64,000 bases of DNA from Schleiferilactobacillus harbinensis DSM 16991 (GCF_000425885.1 NZ_AUEH01000001.1:1-64000); one strand, 5' to 3'; positions 7,760-16,463 are shown, counted from the first letter of the stretch. A program made the numbers and translations. Notes: a model not told the origin generated them from the sequence alone.

Positions 7760-8809
7760 CTAAACAGTCTTGAAGTTCTTCAAACTGGCAAGGTAAAGCG
7801 CACCACCGACAATGGCGACGATGCCGCCAACCCAGCCGAGCAGCGGAATAATAGCGACCGCGCCGCCCACGATGAGCAAGATGTGTCCGGCCGTTTTGAC
7901 TAGGCCTGTGCCGCGGTAATATAACAGCCCAAAAATCCCCAGGGCCAACACGGCAATTTTAATCAGGGTCAAAAAGGCGGAGACGCCGGTGGTGCCGGAT
8001 AAGGATCGGGTGCCTACGTTGGCGACTGCGCCGCCGACGAGCAGCATGGGGCCAAAAATCAGCATGATACCGCCGGCGAGGCCGGTAATTCCGCCAGCTA
8101 AGGCGATGGCTTTCGACTTGGTCGGTACATCCTGAGATTGATGAACTGGGTTGCTGCCTTGATCCCCTCGACGCATGCGTGACGGCGCCTGCGGTGCAGC
8201 GGTGGATCTGGTCGGCTGTGACGGATAGGGCTGCTGGGCGTAGCCATTTGCAAATTGCTGTTGATAAAGTGGTTGTTGGTTTTGCCCATTGGCCGATTGC
8301 TGTTGATAAGGCTGCTGTTGGTCCTGCCCATTGGCGGGCTGCTGCTGACCATACCCAGTTGGCGAATATTGCTGATTCGGCTGTTGCGCGTACCCATTTT
8401 GCGGTTGCTGCGGATGCAGCTGTTGGCCGTAACCGGCTGCTGGATAGGGCGAATTCGGCTGTTGGGCGTAGCCATTGGCAGGCTGCTGATAAGGGCCTTG
8501 GCCATATCCATTCGCCGGTTGTTGCGGATTTGGATTTTGGTAGCTGGCATTCGGATTTTGCGGCCCTGGTTGCGGATAGCTGTTTGCTTGTCCGGGACCC
8601 GGATATTGGGCTTGCTGATTTGGATAATTACCATAATACGGCTGACCTGATTGCGGATTGGAATTTCCCGGCCAACTTTGATTGTTATTCGGATTAGCAT
8701 ACTGGCCGTTTTGCGGATTGGCCGGCTGCTGCGGTTGCTGCCACGTGTTTTGCTCCGGTGACCCAGACTGCCTGTGTTGCGGTTGCTGCGGATAATTCTC
8801 CCTCGTCAT
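7760..8809 (-). CDS. Q/N/P-rich repeat protein with C-terminal membrane domain
   Basis: A 349-residue protein in two parts. Residues 1 to about 215 are low-complexity Gln/Asn/Pro/Tyr/Gly sequence with irregular tandem units such as [18 protein letters not shown] and QQPANGQDQ. Residues about 230-345 hold three or four hydrophobic helices resembling DUF4064/DUF308-type small membrane domains. No signal peptide is seen, so the disordered half probably faces the cytoplasm. The ATG at 8809 follows GGGGGGA; an in-frame upstream ATG at 8824 lies too close to that site. Function unknown. The repeats probably vary in length between strains. Confidence 0.75.
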   Translation of the reverse strand: MTRENYPQQPQHRQSGSPEQNTWQQPQQPANPQNGQYANPNNNQSWPGNSNPQSGQPYYGNYPNQQAQYPGPGQANSYPQPGPQNPNASYQNPNPQQPANGYGQGPYQQPANGYAQQPNSPYPAAGYGQQLHPQQPQNGYAQQPNQQYSPTGYGQQQPANGQDQQQPYQQQSANGQNQQPLYQQQFANGYAQQPYPSQPTRSTAAPQAPSRMRRGDQGSNPVHQSQDVPTKSKAIALAGGITGLAGGIMLIFGPMLLVGGAVANVGTRSLSGTTGVSAFLTLIKIAVLALGIFGLLYYRGTGLVKTAGHILLIVGGAVAIIPLLGWVGGIVAIVGGALYLASLKNFKTV

Positions 8810-8940
8810 GATTAATCCCCCCATGTCAGCTTTTCACGTCATCAGGATTTGGACGATAATGCTCATTGCTATACGAAATATTGTAGTACGTAACGAATTC
8901 CCTTTCCACCATTCTGAGAAATGATGTACTTACCGGCACC

Positions 8941-8973
8941 AAAAAACCGCCCCCGGTCTGGACAGGGACGGTT
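8941..8973 (-). terminator. Terminator of the glycosylation operon
   Basis: Minus-strand stem ACCGTCCC/GGGGCGGT with a loop of about 11 nt, followed by six T. It lies 63 nt past the stop of the GT2 gene. The 200 nt between the flanking genes hold no other convincing feature. Confidence 0.75.
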
Positions 8974-9035
8974 CCGTATACTGGTGAGGGTTTGGCCCAG
9001 TGCCAGAGCACTTAGAGGGTGAGTCAATGGTGTGC

Positions 9036-10028
9036 TCAGTTGCGCAGCTGGACCAAGTTAGACTCTGGTTGCGTCTGCTGGTGACGTTGCGATTGCTTGA
9101 AGCCTTCCGTTTGAGCCACGATATACAGCGGGCGGTCTCGGGAAGCGGTGAACATGCGGCCGATGTAGGTACCGGTGGCGCCGAGAGCAAGGAGGATCAG
9201 CGCGCCGGTGAGGGCAACGGTGATGATCAGCCAGGTGGTCCCGGTGACGGTGCCAAGAATCAGGTTGGCCAGCAGAACCAGGACACTGATGAGTCCGAGC
9301 GCCCCAGCGGCCCAGTAGCCCAGCATTAGGGGGAGGCGGGAGAAGCTGGTGATGCCGTTCATGGCCAGCCCGAGCATCTTGCGCAGGGGATATTTAGATG
9401 ACCCAGCGTAGCGCTCTTTTCGGTCGTACAAGACGCCGGTTTGTTTGAAGCCGATCCAGCTGACCATGCCCCGAACAAAAGGGTCGGGTTCATTCATTTG
9501 GTCCAAGACATCCACGACTTTGCGATCCATGAGCCGGAAGTCGCCGGTATCGACGGGGATTTGGATGCTGGTGATGCTTTCCAGCAAGCGATAGAAAGTG
9601 GCGGCGGTGAATTTCTTAAACCACGTTTCACCGTCCCGATGGCGCCGCTTGCCGTAGACGACGGCATAACCGGCCCGCCATTTGGCGATCATGCTGGGAA
9701 TGACGCTGGGCGGATCCTGCAGATCGGCGTCCATAACGACCACCGCGTCGCCGGTGGCGTAACGGACACCGGCGGTGATGGCCAATTGATGACCGAAGTT
9801 GCGAGAAAATTCAACCAGTTTGATTAAAGCGGACCGCTGCCGGGCAGCGCGCAGTATCTGGACGGTTTTGTCCTGGCTGCCGTCATCGACGAAAATCAAT
9901 TCATAACGTTCTTGCCGGGCGGCCACATAATGCAGCAGGACGTCCACGGTTTCTTGAATGCCGGCCTCTTCGTTGAAGACTGGGAGCACGATTGAAATAA
10001 GCGGGGTACGATTAGTTGCTTGGGCCAT
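9036..10028 (-). CDS. GT2 polyprenyl-phosphate glycosyltransferase (YkcC/DPM1-like)
   Basis: 330-residue family 2 glycosyltransferase, likely moving a sugar from a nucleotide donor onto undecaprenyl phosphate at the inner membrane face. Seen: IVLPVFNEE at residues 14-22, DDGSQDKT at 48-55, the metal-binding DAD (100-102) in VVMDADLQDP, and two C-terminal helices (about 235-258 and 265-290). It is the third gene of an operon after a GtrA-like protein and an ArnT/YkcB-like transferase. Together they form the usual three-part system for glycosylating cell-envelope polymers from a lipid-linked sugar. AAAGGAGA precedes the ATG. Confidence 0.9.
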   Translation of the reverse strand: MAQATNRTPLISIVLPVFNEEAGIQETVDVLLHYVAARQERYELIFVDDGSQDKTVQILRAARQRSALIKLVEFSRNFGHQLAITAGVRYATGDAVVVMDADLQDPPSVIPSMIAKWRAGYAVVYGKRRHRDGETWFKKFTAATFYRLLESITSIQIPVDTGDFRLMDRKVVDVLDQMNEPDPFVRGMVSWIGFKQTGVLYDRKERYAGSSKYPLRKMLGLAMNGITSFSRLPLMLGYWAAGALGLISVLVLLANLILGTVTGTTWLIITVALTGALILLALGATGTYIGRMFTASRDRPLYIVAQTEGFKQSQRHQQTQPESNLVQLRN

Positions 10029-10064
10029 AGGAATGAAATCTCCTTTCTCTTGAGACTATTCGGC

Positions 10065-12308
10065 TTACTTCACGGTCAGCTTATAGAGGGTGCCGTTGCC
10101 GCCCATACCACCGAAGCCGCCACGCTGGTTCGTTGATTGCGTGCTGCTGGTCGTTGAGCCGTACTTACTGGCGGCGATCTTCGTCCCATTCTTTTCGACC
10201 CAGGCGGCAATCGAGGAATTACCGGAACGGCCGGAACTGTAGTAATACTTCAGCTCGCCTTTCTTCACTAGCGCCTTAAACTGCTTCAAGGTCAAAGTGG
10301 GATCAGTGCCGTTGAAGCCGCCGATGGCCATTACTGCCTTGCCGCTCTTGATAATGTACGGCGCAGCGGTGGAGGCGTCGGAGACGGCGAAGAGATACTT
10401 GGCCGAGCCTTGGTGGGCTTCGACGTATTTCAGCAGGCCAGAATTAACGCTGCCGCTGCCGATACCGCCGCTCGTATTGCCGCCTTGGCTCAACAGATCA
10501 GGACCGGCCGTGGGGATACCTGCCGATTCACCGGCTAATGTCGGGGTGATGGACCAGAAACCAGGGGCGGCGAGGATGGTGACCAGCGTGGCACCGACCA
10601 TGATTTTGCGGAACCGGTGCAGCCGAGTCGCAAATAACCCAACGATGACGAGGATGCCGGCGATCACCAGGAGCCAAGGCGCAACCGTGTAGTACTGGGT
10701 GAGGTACCAGGCTTGCAAAGCAATCGTGATGGCGATCCCCACGGGCAGCAGATACGTTGTCCAGTGTTTCCAGCTCCCTTGGAACTGTTTAAACATGGTG
10801 TACAGCCCGATCCCAGCCAAAGCGGCAATAGGCGGGGCCAGCATGATCATGTAGTAGGGGTGGAAGAAGGAGGCAATGGAGAAGAAGCCCATGACGGGGA
10901 CAAGCCAGGCCAGCCAATAGCCGACATGCTTTTGCTGCAGGGACAGCTGCCACCACTTCCGTTTACGGTCAATGTAGTAAACAAAGGAACTGATGAAACC
11001 GATGAGGGCCATGGGCAGGAGCCAGCTGATTTGCGGACCTAACGCAGATTGGAAGACCCGCAGCGGGCCGGCGGTACCGATGTTGAAGGCGCCGCCGCCA
11101 GCACCCATGCCGCCGCGACCGCCCCGGCGAGTACCACCGGGAAAGCCGCCTCTGCGGTTACCGCCGGTGGGCGGCGTGAAGTTGCCCTCGCCGCCTTGGG
11201 CGGTGAGGGTGGTGTTGCTCTTGCTCTTGGTAGTTGTACCTTGTTTACTGCCGGTCGGCGGGGTGCCGCCCTGATTAGTGCCAGAAGGCGGTGTTCCCCC
11301 AGAAGGCGGTGTTCCCCCCTGCTTGCTGCCGGTCGGCGGGGTGCCATTCTGAGTCGTCGTGCCGTTGCTCTTGGTGGTTGTCCCGTTCTTAGTCGTCGCA
11401 GCAGACCCCGGCGCACCGCCTGGCATGCCTTCGAAGCCGCCTTTATTCTTACTATTCAGGCCGCCGAAGGTGCCGCCCAGACCAGAAGTCTGCCCGAGCA
11501 GCCGTTCAGATCCGTTGTAGCCAAAAGCCAAGTCCATCACGGAGTTCTTCTGTGAACTGCCAATGTATGGTCGATCAGCAGCGCTCGTGGAATCAACTTG
11601 CAGGGGCCAGGCGAGGGTGAAAATGGCCAAAGCTGCCCCAGCACCAACGAGGGTCACCAGCCGTTTCTTCCACGGCTGACTGCTGGCCAGCCAGTAAAAA
11701 AGCAGCAAAGCCGGCAGGATCATGAAGGCTTGGAGCATCTTAATGTTGAAAGAGACCCCAATCAACGCGAAACTGACAAGGACCAGCCAAGGCCGTTTCT
11801 TTTGAATCGCAATGAATAGGCAGTCAGTGGCTAATAATAAGAAATAAACCAAAGTCGCATCCATGTTGTTGGTGCGGGAATCTGCCACCACGATGGGCGT
11901 CAGCGTCATGATCAGGGCACTGAGCCGTGCAGGCCAAGCGCCGAAGACTCGTTTCACCATGGCGTAGATCAGATAGACAGAGCCGATGCCGAAGAGAATG
12001 GATGGCAGGACGACGGACCAGCCGTAGACGCCGAATATTTTCCCGGAAATTGCCATGAACCAGAGGGCGACGGGCGGTTTGTCCACGGTGATGAAGCCGG
12101 CGGGATCAAAGGCGCCGTACCAGAAGTTATGCCAGCTCTTAGTCATGCTGACGACGGCAGCGGTATAGTAATCATTGGCACTGCCCGCCTCCCAGATGTT
12201 CCAGGCGTAAAGAAAAGCGGCGAGAAGGAGAATCGCCACCAGCCACCAGTCCAGGCGGCGTTTGGGCTTGTCGATCGGCGGATCAGTAGGGCGAGTTTTT
12301 GCTTGCAT
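10065..12308 (-). CDS. ArnT/YkcB-like membrane glycosyltransferase (GT39/PMT type)
   Basis: 747-residue GT-C enzyme with about a dozen transmembrane helices. The first external loop has the expected acidic motif (NDYYTAAV, residues about 48-55) and VDKPPVALWFMA follows. Such enzymes use polyprenyl-phosphate sugars on the outer face. Between about residues 275 and 415 lies an unusual low-complexity Gly/Thr/Asn/Pro insert (units such as GGTPPSG and TPPTGSKQG). The C-terminal external domain (about 580-747) is also Gly/Ser-rich. The ATG at 12308 has AAAGGAG upstream and overlaps the gtrA-like gene by 26 nt. The frame open to 12422 is overlap only. Confidence 0.88.
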   Translation of the reverse strand: MQAKTRPTDPPIDKPKRRLDWWLVAILLLAAFLYAWNIWEAGSANDYYTAAVVSMTKSWHNFWYGAFDPAGFITVDKPPVALWFMAISGKIFGVYGWSVVLPSILFGIGSVYLIYAMVKRVFGAWPARLSALIMTLTPIVVADSRTNNMDATLVYFLLLATDCLFIAIQKKRPWLVLVSFALIGVSFNIKMLQAFMILPALLLFYWLASSQPWKKRLVTLVGAGAALAIFTLAWPLQVDSTSAADRPYIGSSQKNSVMDLAFGYNGSERLLGQTSGLGGTFGGLNSKNKGGFEGMPGGAPGSAATTKNGTTTKSNGTTTQNGTPPTGSKQGGTPPSGGTPPSGTNQGGTPPTGSKQGTTTKSKSNTTLTAQGGEGNFTPPTGGNRRGGFPGGTRRGGRGGMGAGGGAFNIGTAGPLRVFQSALGPQISWLLPMALIGFISSFVYYIDRKRKWWQLSLQQKHVGYWLAWLVPVMGFFSIASFFHPYYMIMLAPPIAALAGIGLYTMFKQFQGSWKHWTTYLLPVGIAITIALQAWYLTQYYTVAPWLLVIAGILVIVGLFATRLHRFRKIMVGATLVTILAAPGFWSITPTLAGESAGIPTAGPDLLSQGGNTSGGIGSGSVNSGLLKYVEAHQGSAKYLFAVSDASTAAPYIIKSGKAVMAIGGFNGTDPTLTLKQFKALVKKGELKYYYSSGRSGNSSIAAWVEKNGTKIAASKYGSTTSSTQSTNQRGGFGGMGGNGTLYKLTVK

Positions 12309-12708
12309 GGATACGAACTCCTTTCTGGGTAAAGACCCAGTATTTACTGAGCAGGAAATTGACCGGGGCGGTGACCGCGAGGCTGAAGAGCGGCGCCCAA
12401 GCAGCCGGAAAATGCAGGACATCGACCCAGGTACTGGTCAGGATCAAACTGAGCAGGAAGGTTGTCCCATACGTCGCGTAATACTTGAACGTCATCCAGG
12501 ACATTTCGCCGCCGCTTTGTTTAAAGACCCACTGCTTGTTTAAAGCCAGCCCCAGCAGGGACGTCAGGCCATAACCGACGGCCATGGCCAGCGTCGGGGA
12601 AATATGTTGGTATAATATCAAGTAGATGATGTACGTCAGCACCGTGTTCAAGGCTCCGACGGCACCAAATTGGATGAATTGGGTAATCAATCGCTTCACA
12701 GCGGCCAT
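12283..12708 (-). CDS. GtrA-family membrane protein (putative lipid-sugar flippase)
   Basis: 141 residues with four hydrophobic helices (about 12-32, 38-55, 75-95, 105-125) and the GtrA hallmark FGAVGALNTVLTYIIY near the N-terminus plus KQWVFK after helix 2. The family is thought to flip undecaprenyl-phosphate sugars across the membrane. It opens the three-gene glycosylation operon, which is divergent from a response regulator. AAAGGAGA lies just before the ATG. Confidence 0.88.
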   Translation of the reverse strand: MAAVKRLITQFIQFGAVGALNTVLTYIIYLILYQHISPTLAMAVGYGLTSLLGLALNKQWVFKQSGGEMSWMTFKYYATYGTTFLLSLILTSTWVDVLHFPAAWAPLFSLAVTAPVNFLLSKYWVFTQKGVRIHASKNSPY

Positions 12709-12754
12709 CTCCTTTGCTATGGGGATTACATTAAGGACTGGAGCATAAAATCAG

Positions 12755-12808
12755 CTTAAAAAAACGCAGAAATTTCTTAAGGGTGCTTAAAGGTGCACGC
12801 CGTATACT
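12755..12808 (+). promoter_or_regulatory. Divergent regulatory region with CTTAA direct repeats
   Basis: CTTAAGGGTG (12776-12785) is directly followed by CTTAAAGGTG (12786-12795), a 9/10 tandem repeat. A third CTTAA box lies 21 nt upstream (12755). OmpR-type regulators bind such helically phased direct repeats. A good -10 (TATACT, 12803-12808) has a poor -35 inside the repeats, as expected for activator-dependent autoregulation. Confidence 0.55.
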
Positions 12809-12837
12809 GGTGAATAATATAGAAAGAAGCGATCAAC

Positions 12838-13539
12838 ATGCCTGCGAAACCGTTAATTTTGGTGATTGAAGATGATCATCATTTAAATCAGAGTATTCAA
12901 GAATTTTTGGCCCCGCTAGCTGACACCCGCGGCGTCTACGCCGGCGACGAGGGTGAGTACTTGGCCAGTGAGGGAATTTTTGACGCCATCATTCTCGATA
13001 TCATGCTGCCAGAAATGGACGGGTTTACGGTATTGCATAAACTCCGGGCGGCGCATGTTGGCACCCCGGTACTGATCTTGACTGCTAAAGATGGTCTGAG
13101 CGACAAGATGCGGGGCTTTGATCTAGGGACGGATGATTATTTAACCAAACCGTTTCACCGGGAGGAACTGATGGCGCGCATCAAAGTGCTGCTCAAACGC
13201 AGCGGTAAATATCGCGATGATTACACCCTAGCGTTCGGTCCGCTCACAGTGCAGTTGAACGATCGCTCAGTCACCGTGAGCGGTGTACCGGTGGCCTTGA
13301 GCGGCAAAGAATATGACTTACTCGTGTATTTATTGCAAAATCAGGGCACCATCGTCACAAAGGAGCAGATTTTCGACCGGCTGTGGGGCTTTGATTCCGA
13401 TACTGGTTTGGCAGTGGTGGAAGTATATATGAGCAATTTGCGCAAGAAACTGAAGGGCACCGCCGTGGCTGACGCCATCCGGACGATTCGCAACGTCGGT
13501 TACATTCTCGATGAGGTCGCGGCCAATGCAGGCAAATGA
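12838..13539 (+). CDS. OmpR/PhoB-family response regulator
   Basis: 233 residues: receiver domain 1-120 with acidic pocket EDD (11-13), phosphoacceptor Asp54 (IILDIMLPEMDG), Thr in ILTAKD and Lys in YLTKPF, followed by a winged-helix DNA-binding domain (about 133-228, ending TIRNVGYIL). It is the cytoplasmic output of the two-component system with the kinase encoded next, overlapping it by 14 nt. It is transcribed divergently from the envelope glycosylation operon, which it may regulate along with itself through the CTTAA repeats. Confidence 0.93.
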   Translation: MPAKPLILVIEDDHHLNQSIQEFLAPLADTRGVYAGDEGEYLASEGIFDAIILDIMLPEMDGFTVLHKLRAAHVGTPVLILTAKDGLSDKMRGFDLGTDDYLTKPFHREELMARIKVLLKRSGKYRDDYTLAFGPLTVQLNDRSVTVSGVPVALSGKEYDLLVYLLQNQGTIVTKEQIFDRLWGFDSDTGLAVVEVYMSNLRKKLKGTAVADAIRTIRNVGYILDEVAANAGK

Positions 13540-14815
13540 GGGAATCAAACGGCAACAGCGTAAATTGTTTTGGGGTGAGGTGCTCAGCTTCGCGCTGCTT
13601 TTTTTCACGCTGGGCGCTGTTGTGTATTTTCTTTACCAGCAAGCAGTCTATAACGGTGTGGACACGACGCTGGCTCGGCAGGAGCGCAGTCTCAAAGATG
13701 GGCCGGCTGCTGCACCAGGGCCGTTGACTCCTGGTCAGCGGCCGAATAGTCAAAATGGCGCTTCGTTCCGGACTAACATGGTGGTGTTCAATGCTGCCGG
13801 TCAAATCATTAATGCGGCCGACTTGGGTCAGCGATACTATGCGTATTTCCAGAATCTGGAATTGGATAAAAGTGCAGTGGGCAAGAAACAGGTTTTGACG
13901 ACTACGGCGGGTACTTTCCGTACCCTACTGGTGCATGTCCCTAAGAGCAATTTGAATCCAATGTACGCCGGACACTATGTGCTGATTCTGCAAAATATTG
14001 ATGCCCAGCTGGACGGGATGAACAGCTTTCTGCGGGTGCTGGTGGCCACCATGATTTTCTTCTGGCTGCTGGCTTTACTATTTGCGTCGGTTTTAGCCCG
14101 GCGCGCCATGCGGCCCATCGTCAAATCTTGGCAGCGCCAGCAGGACTTCGTCGCGGATGCCGCCCATGAATTGCGGGCACCGCTGGCAGTGATTCAAAGC
14201 CAGCAGGAGCATTTACTGACCAAGCCTCACGATACGGTTTTGAATCAAAGCGAGGCGATCGCTACGACATTGGCGGAATCCACCCGCTTGCAGCACCTCA
14301 CGACGGATCTGCTGACGATGGCCAAGGCGGACAGTAATGCCTTAACGACCGATTTGCAGCACTACGATTTACAAATCTGGCCAGTGTCGGTGCTGGCCCC
14401 GTATAAAGAAATTGCTGCCGCTCAGGACCGGGCCTTTGATACGACCCTGCAGGCTACTGGCGAGGCAGTTTTTGACGGTGACCAGCTGCATCAGCTGCTG
14501 GTAATTTTGTTGGACAATGCCTTCAAATATACGGCTGCTGGGGATTCAATCTGGGTGACGACGGAACGTCAGACGAAGACTTGGACGCTGACGGTGGGTA
14601 ATTCTGGGCCAAGTATTCCGGACGCGGACAAAAAGCGGATCTTCGATCGATTTTATCGAATGGATCCGTCTCGGAACCGCGAGACCGGGGGCAGCGGGTT
14701 AGGCTTAGCGATTGCTGACTGGATTGTAACCAATCACCGCGGGCATATTCGGGTAATGGATATTCACCCCCAGGGGGCGGCCTTCGTAGTCACGCTGCCA
14801 TTAAGCGGGAAGTAG
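13526..14815 (+). CDS. Sensor histidine kinase
   Basis: About 429 residues. Two membrane helices (about 17-37 and 170-190) enclose an external sensor region of some 130 residues. Then come the H-box DAAHELRAPLAVIQ, the N-box LLDNAFKYT and the G-boxes RFYRMDPS and GGSGLGLAI. The gene overlaps the response-regulator gene. I prefer ATG 13526 because GATGAGG lies about 10 nt upstream; ATG 13511 in the same frame has no ribosome-binding site. The external part has no recognisable ligand domain. No classical HAMP domain is obvious between helix 2 and the H-box. Confidence 0.9.
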   Translation: MQANEGIKRQQRKLFWGEVLSFALLFFTLGAVVYFLYQQAVYNGVDTTLARQERSLKDGPAAAPGPLTPGQRPNSQNGASFRTNMVVFNAAGQIINAADLGQRYYAYFQNLELDKSAVGKKQVLTTTAGTFRTLLVHVPKSNLNPMYAGHYVLILQNIDAQLDGMNSFLRVLVATMIFFWLLALLFASVLARRAMRPIVKSWQRQQDFVADAAHELRAPLAVIQSQQEHLLTKPHDTVLNQSEAIATTLAESTRLQHLTTDLLTMAKADSNALTTDLQHYDLQIWPVSVLAPYKEIAAAQDRAFDTTLQATGEAVFDGDQLHQLLVILLDNAFKYTAAGDSIWVTTERQTKTWTLTVGNSGPSIPDADKKRIFDRFYRMDPSRNRETGGSGLGLAIADWIVTNHRGHIRVMDIHPQGAAFVVTLPLSGK

Positions 14816-14897
14816 TATTTCCCCCTGCCTTTGCCTGGGCAAGTATGGTAAGCTGTTTCCTGAAAGCAATTAGTTAATGATGAAAGTGGTGGGCGTA

Positions 14898-15374
14898 ATG
14901 GCGTATGATCCGCAGTTTATGGCGTTGGCCGCCAAACAGGCCGATTTGAATAACACGTTGCACGAGGGCGGGCCGTTTGGCTGCCTGATCGTTAAGAATG
15001 GCAAGATCGTGGCCCAGGGTCACAATCAGGTCCTGTTCCAGCATGATCCGACCGCCCATGGCGAAATCGTGGCGATTCGGCGGGCCTGTGACATTTTGGA
15101 TACGTACGACCTGACCGGTTGCGAGCTGTATACGTCGGCGTATCCGTGCCCGATGTGCCTCGGCGCGATCATTTGGGCCAACATCAAGACCGTTTATTAC
15201 GGCAATGCGCCGGAGGATGCGGCCAAGATTGGGTTCCGCGATAACTTCATGTATCAGTATTTAGCCGGGGATCGCCAAGACCCCACGGTACTGACCATTG
15301 AACAGCACGATCGGGATAAGACGATGCCTGCCTTTGATCATTTTGCAGCGGATCAAAGTGCGCAATTATATTAG
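14898..15374 (+). CDS. guaD: Guanine deaminase / nucleoside deaminase family
   Basis: 158-residue zinc-dependent deaminase of the CDA fold. The zinc ligands and catalytic Glu are seen as HGE (His54, Glu56) and PCPMC (Cys84, Cys87). The stretch AIIWANIKTVYYGNAPEDA and the C-terminal FRDNFMY match guanine deaminases that convert guanine to xanthine, rather than tRNA-adenosine deaminase TadA. The ATG at 14898 follows GGTGGG. An upstream in-frame ATG at 14877 lacks a ribosome-binding site. No purine transporter lies nearby. Confidence 0.8.
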   Translation: MAYDPQFMALAAKQADLNNTLHEGGPFGCLIVKNGKIVAQGHNQVLFQHDPTAHGEIVAIRRACDILDTYDLTGCELYTSAYPCPMCLGAIIWANIKTVYYGNAPEDAAKIGFRDNFMYQYLAGDRQDPTVLTIEQHDRDKTMPAFDHFAADQSAQLY

Positions 15375-15394
15375 GAGAGAAAGGATTTTCACCC

Positions 15395-15718
15395 ATGTCT
15401 GCTTACGCCGAAATATTGGATTTTGTTACCAGCCATCGGGACGATATCGTCCGGGAACCGCGGCAATACGTGAATATGCTGACCTTTGCCTTTGACCAGC
15501 AGTTGTTTCCGTTTGCCGATTACCCGGAGTTCTTTGTGCCCATGCGCTTGCATGTTTTTCGCCTGCCTAAAGACTTCGTCCAGGCGCGGCACGACCAATT
15601 GCAGGAATTGTACCGGGAAACCTTGGCCCCAGCCAATCAGGGCTATCAGGATGTGTGGATGACCACCACCTGGTTGAAGAGTCAGCACTTGCTAATGGTG
15701 GAGCTGTCCTACGAATGA
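15395..15718 (+). CDS. Hypothetical protein
   Basis: 107-residue soluble protein with AAAGGA about 9 nt before the ATG, starting 20 nt after the deaminase gene and overlapping the next small membrane protein gene by 4 nt (ATGA). This makes a likely three-gene operon. Aromatic-rich (FAFDQQLFPFADYPEFF). I do not recognise a family and see no catalytic motif. Confidence 0.7.
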   Translation: MSAYAEILDFVTSHRDDIVREPRQYVNMLTFAFDQQLFPFADYPEFFVPMRLHVFRLPKDFVQARHDQLQELYRETLAPANQGYQDVWMTTTWLKSQHLLMVELSYE

Positions 15719-15915
15719 AGTCCGCCTTTGAGTCGATACGCACCCGTCTAGTCGAATTCGTGATCATGACCTTGATGTTTTGGGTCTGCTGGCAATTGTT
15801 CCATTGGCCGGCCTTTCACTACGCCTTCTACATCAGTCTGTTTTTGTGCCTGTTTATTTTGGTTGCTTTAGCGGTCGTTTTTGCATTGAGTTTACGTCAG
15901 AAAAAAAGGCCTTGA
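15715..15915 (+). CDS. Small two-helix membrane protein
   Basis: 66 residues with two hydrophobic helices (about 12-30 and 36-58) and a basic C-terminus (RQKKRP). The start at 15715 overlaps the preceding stop as ATGA. The frame is open upstream to 15655, but that reading would overlap good coding of the previous gene. Its end overlaps the -35 region of the tRNA-Glu promoter. Function unknown; translational coupling suggests it works with the 107-residue protein. Confidence 0.7.
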   Translation: MKSAFESIRTRLVEFVIMTLMFWVCWQLFHWPAFHYAFYISLFLCLFILVALAVVFALSLRQKKRP

Positions 15916-15939
15916 CTTTCGATTGAAATCTAGTAAACT
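15912..15939 (+). promoter_or_regulatory. tRNA-Glu promoter
   Basis: TTGACT (15912-15917), 16-nt spacer, TAAACT (15934-15939), 26 nt before the tRNA. Confidence 0.75.
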
Positions 15940-15965
15940 ATAAAAGTGCTCATTTTTGTTGCCAT

Positions 15966-16037
15966 TGCCCGTTGGTCAAATGGTTAAGACGTCGCCCTCT
16001 CAAGGCGGAGTTACGGGTTCAATTCCCGTACGGGCTA
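15966..16037 (+). tRNA. tRNA-Glu (anticodon CTC)
   Basis: A cloverleaf is readable. Acceptor 15966-15972 pairs with 16030-16036. The D-arm has a GTC/GAC stem. The anticodon arm TCGCC-CTCTCAA-GGCGG gives anticodon CTC (reads GAG). The T-arm is ACGGG-TTCAATT-CCCGT. Discriminator A at 16037; CCA is not encoded. The first acceptor pair is T1 opposite T72, a mismatch where G-C is usual; the other six pairs are sound. The tRNA has its own promoter and terminator. Confidence 0.88.
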
Positions 16038-16043
16038 TCGCAC

Positions 16044-16074
16044 GCCGGCAATCGTTGATTGCCGGCTTTTTTTT
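16044..16074 (+). terminator. tRNA-Glu terminator
   Basis: Perfect 10-bp stem GCCGGCAATC/GATTGCCGGC with loop GTT, followed by eight T. Confidence 0.9.
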
Positions 16075-16095
16075 ACTATTCAGGAGGTTTTTCAC

Positions 16096-16389
16096 GTGGC
16101 AGAGGATCAAATTCATTATTTAAATGCGCAGCAGTTAGCGATTACGCAACCAATGACGTTTCACGCGCCCACACCGGAAGCCATCAAGCGCCTGCAGGTG
16201 GGGGACAAGGTCCAATTGGGATTCGTTGATCCGGAAATTCAAGGCGAGTTTCTGCCCGTGGTGATCACGGTCATCCAGCCAGATGGGCTCCAGGGCCGGT
16301 TGGCAGCTGCGCCAAAGCGGCTGCCTTACTTGCGGGCGGACCAAGTCGTCAGTTTTGACTGGGTTAACATCTTAAAGATCTTTGCTTGA
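16096..16389 (+). CDS. Hypothetical protein
   Basis: 97 residues with a GTG start (16096) 7 nt after CAGGAGG. The sequence looks like a small beta-rich fold (LQVGDKVQLGFVDPEIQGEFLPVVITVI), reminiscent of a PilZ- or SH3-like barrel, but I cannot assign a family. It sits alone between two tRNA transcription units. No signal peptide or membrane helix. Confidence 0.7.
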   Translation: MAEDQIHYLNAQQLAITQPMTFHAPTPEAIKRLQVGDKVQLGFVDPEIQGEFLPVVITVIQPDGLQGRLAAAPKRLPYLRADQVVSFDWVNILKIFA

Positions 16390-16412
16390 ACAATTTTTTT
16401 CGGCTCAAGCCC

Positions 16413-16442
16413 TTGACAATACCGGGTAAAAATTTATATACT
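16413..16442 (+). promoter_or_regulatory. tRNA-Gln promoter
   Basis: TTGACA (16413-16418), 18-nt spacer, TATACT (16437-16442). Confidence 0.8.
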
Positions 16443-16463
16443 ATTACTCGTTGTTAAGAGCAC

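Noticed and set aside
8826-9011. 61-codon minus-strand frame between the repeat protein and the GT2 gene
   Set aside because: Overlaps the T-tailed terminator of the glycosylation operon and lacks a plausible start.
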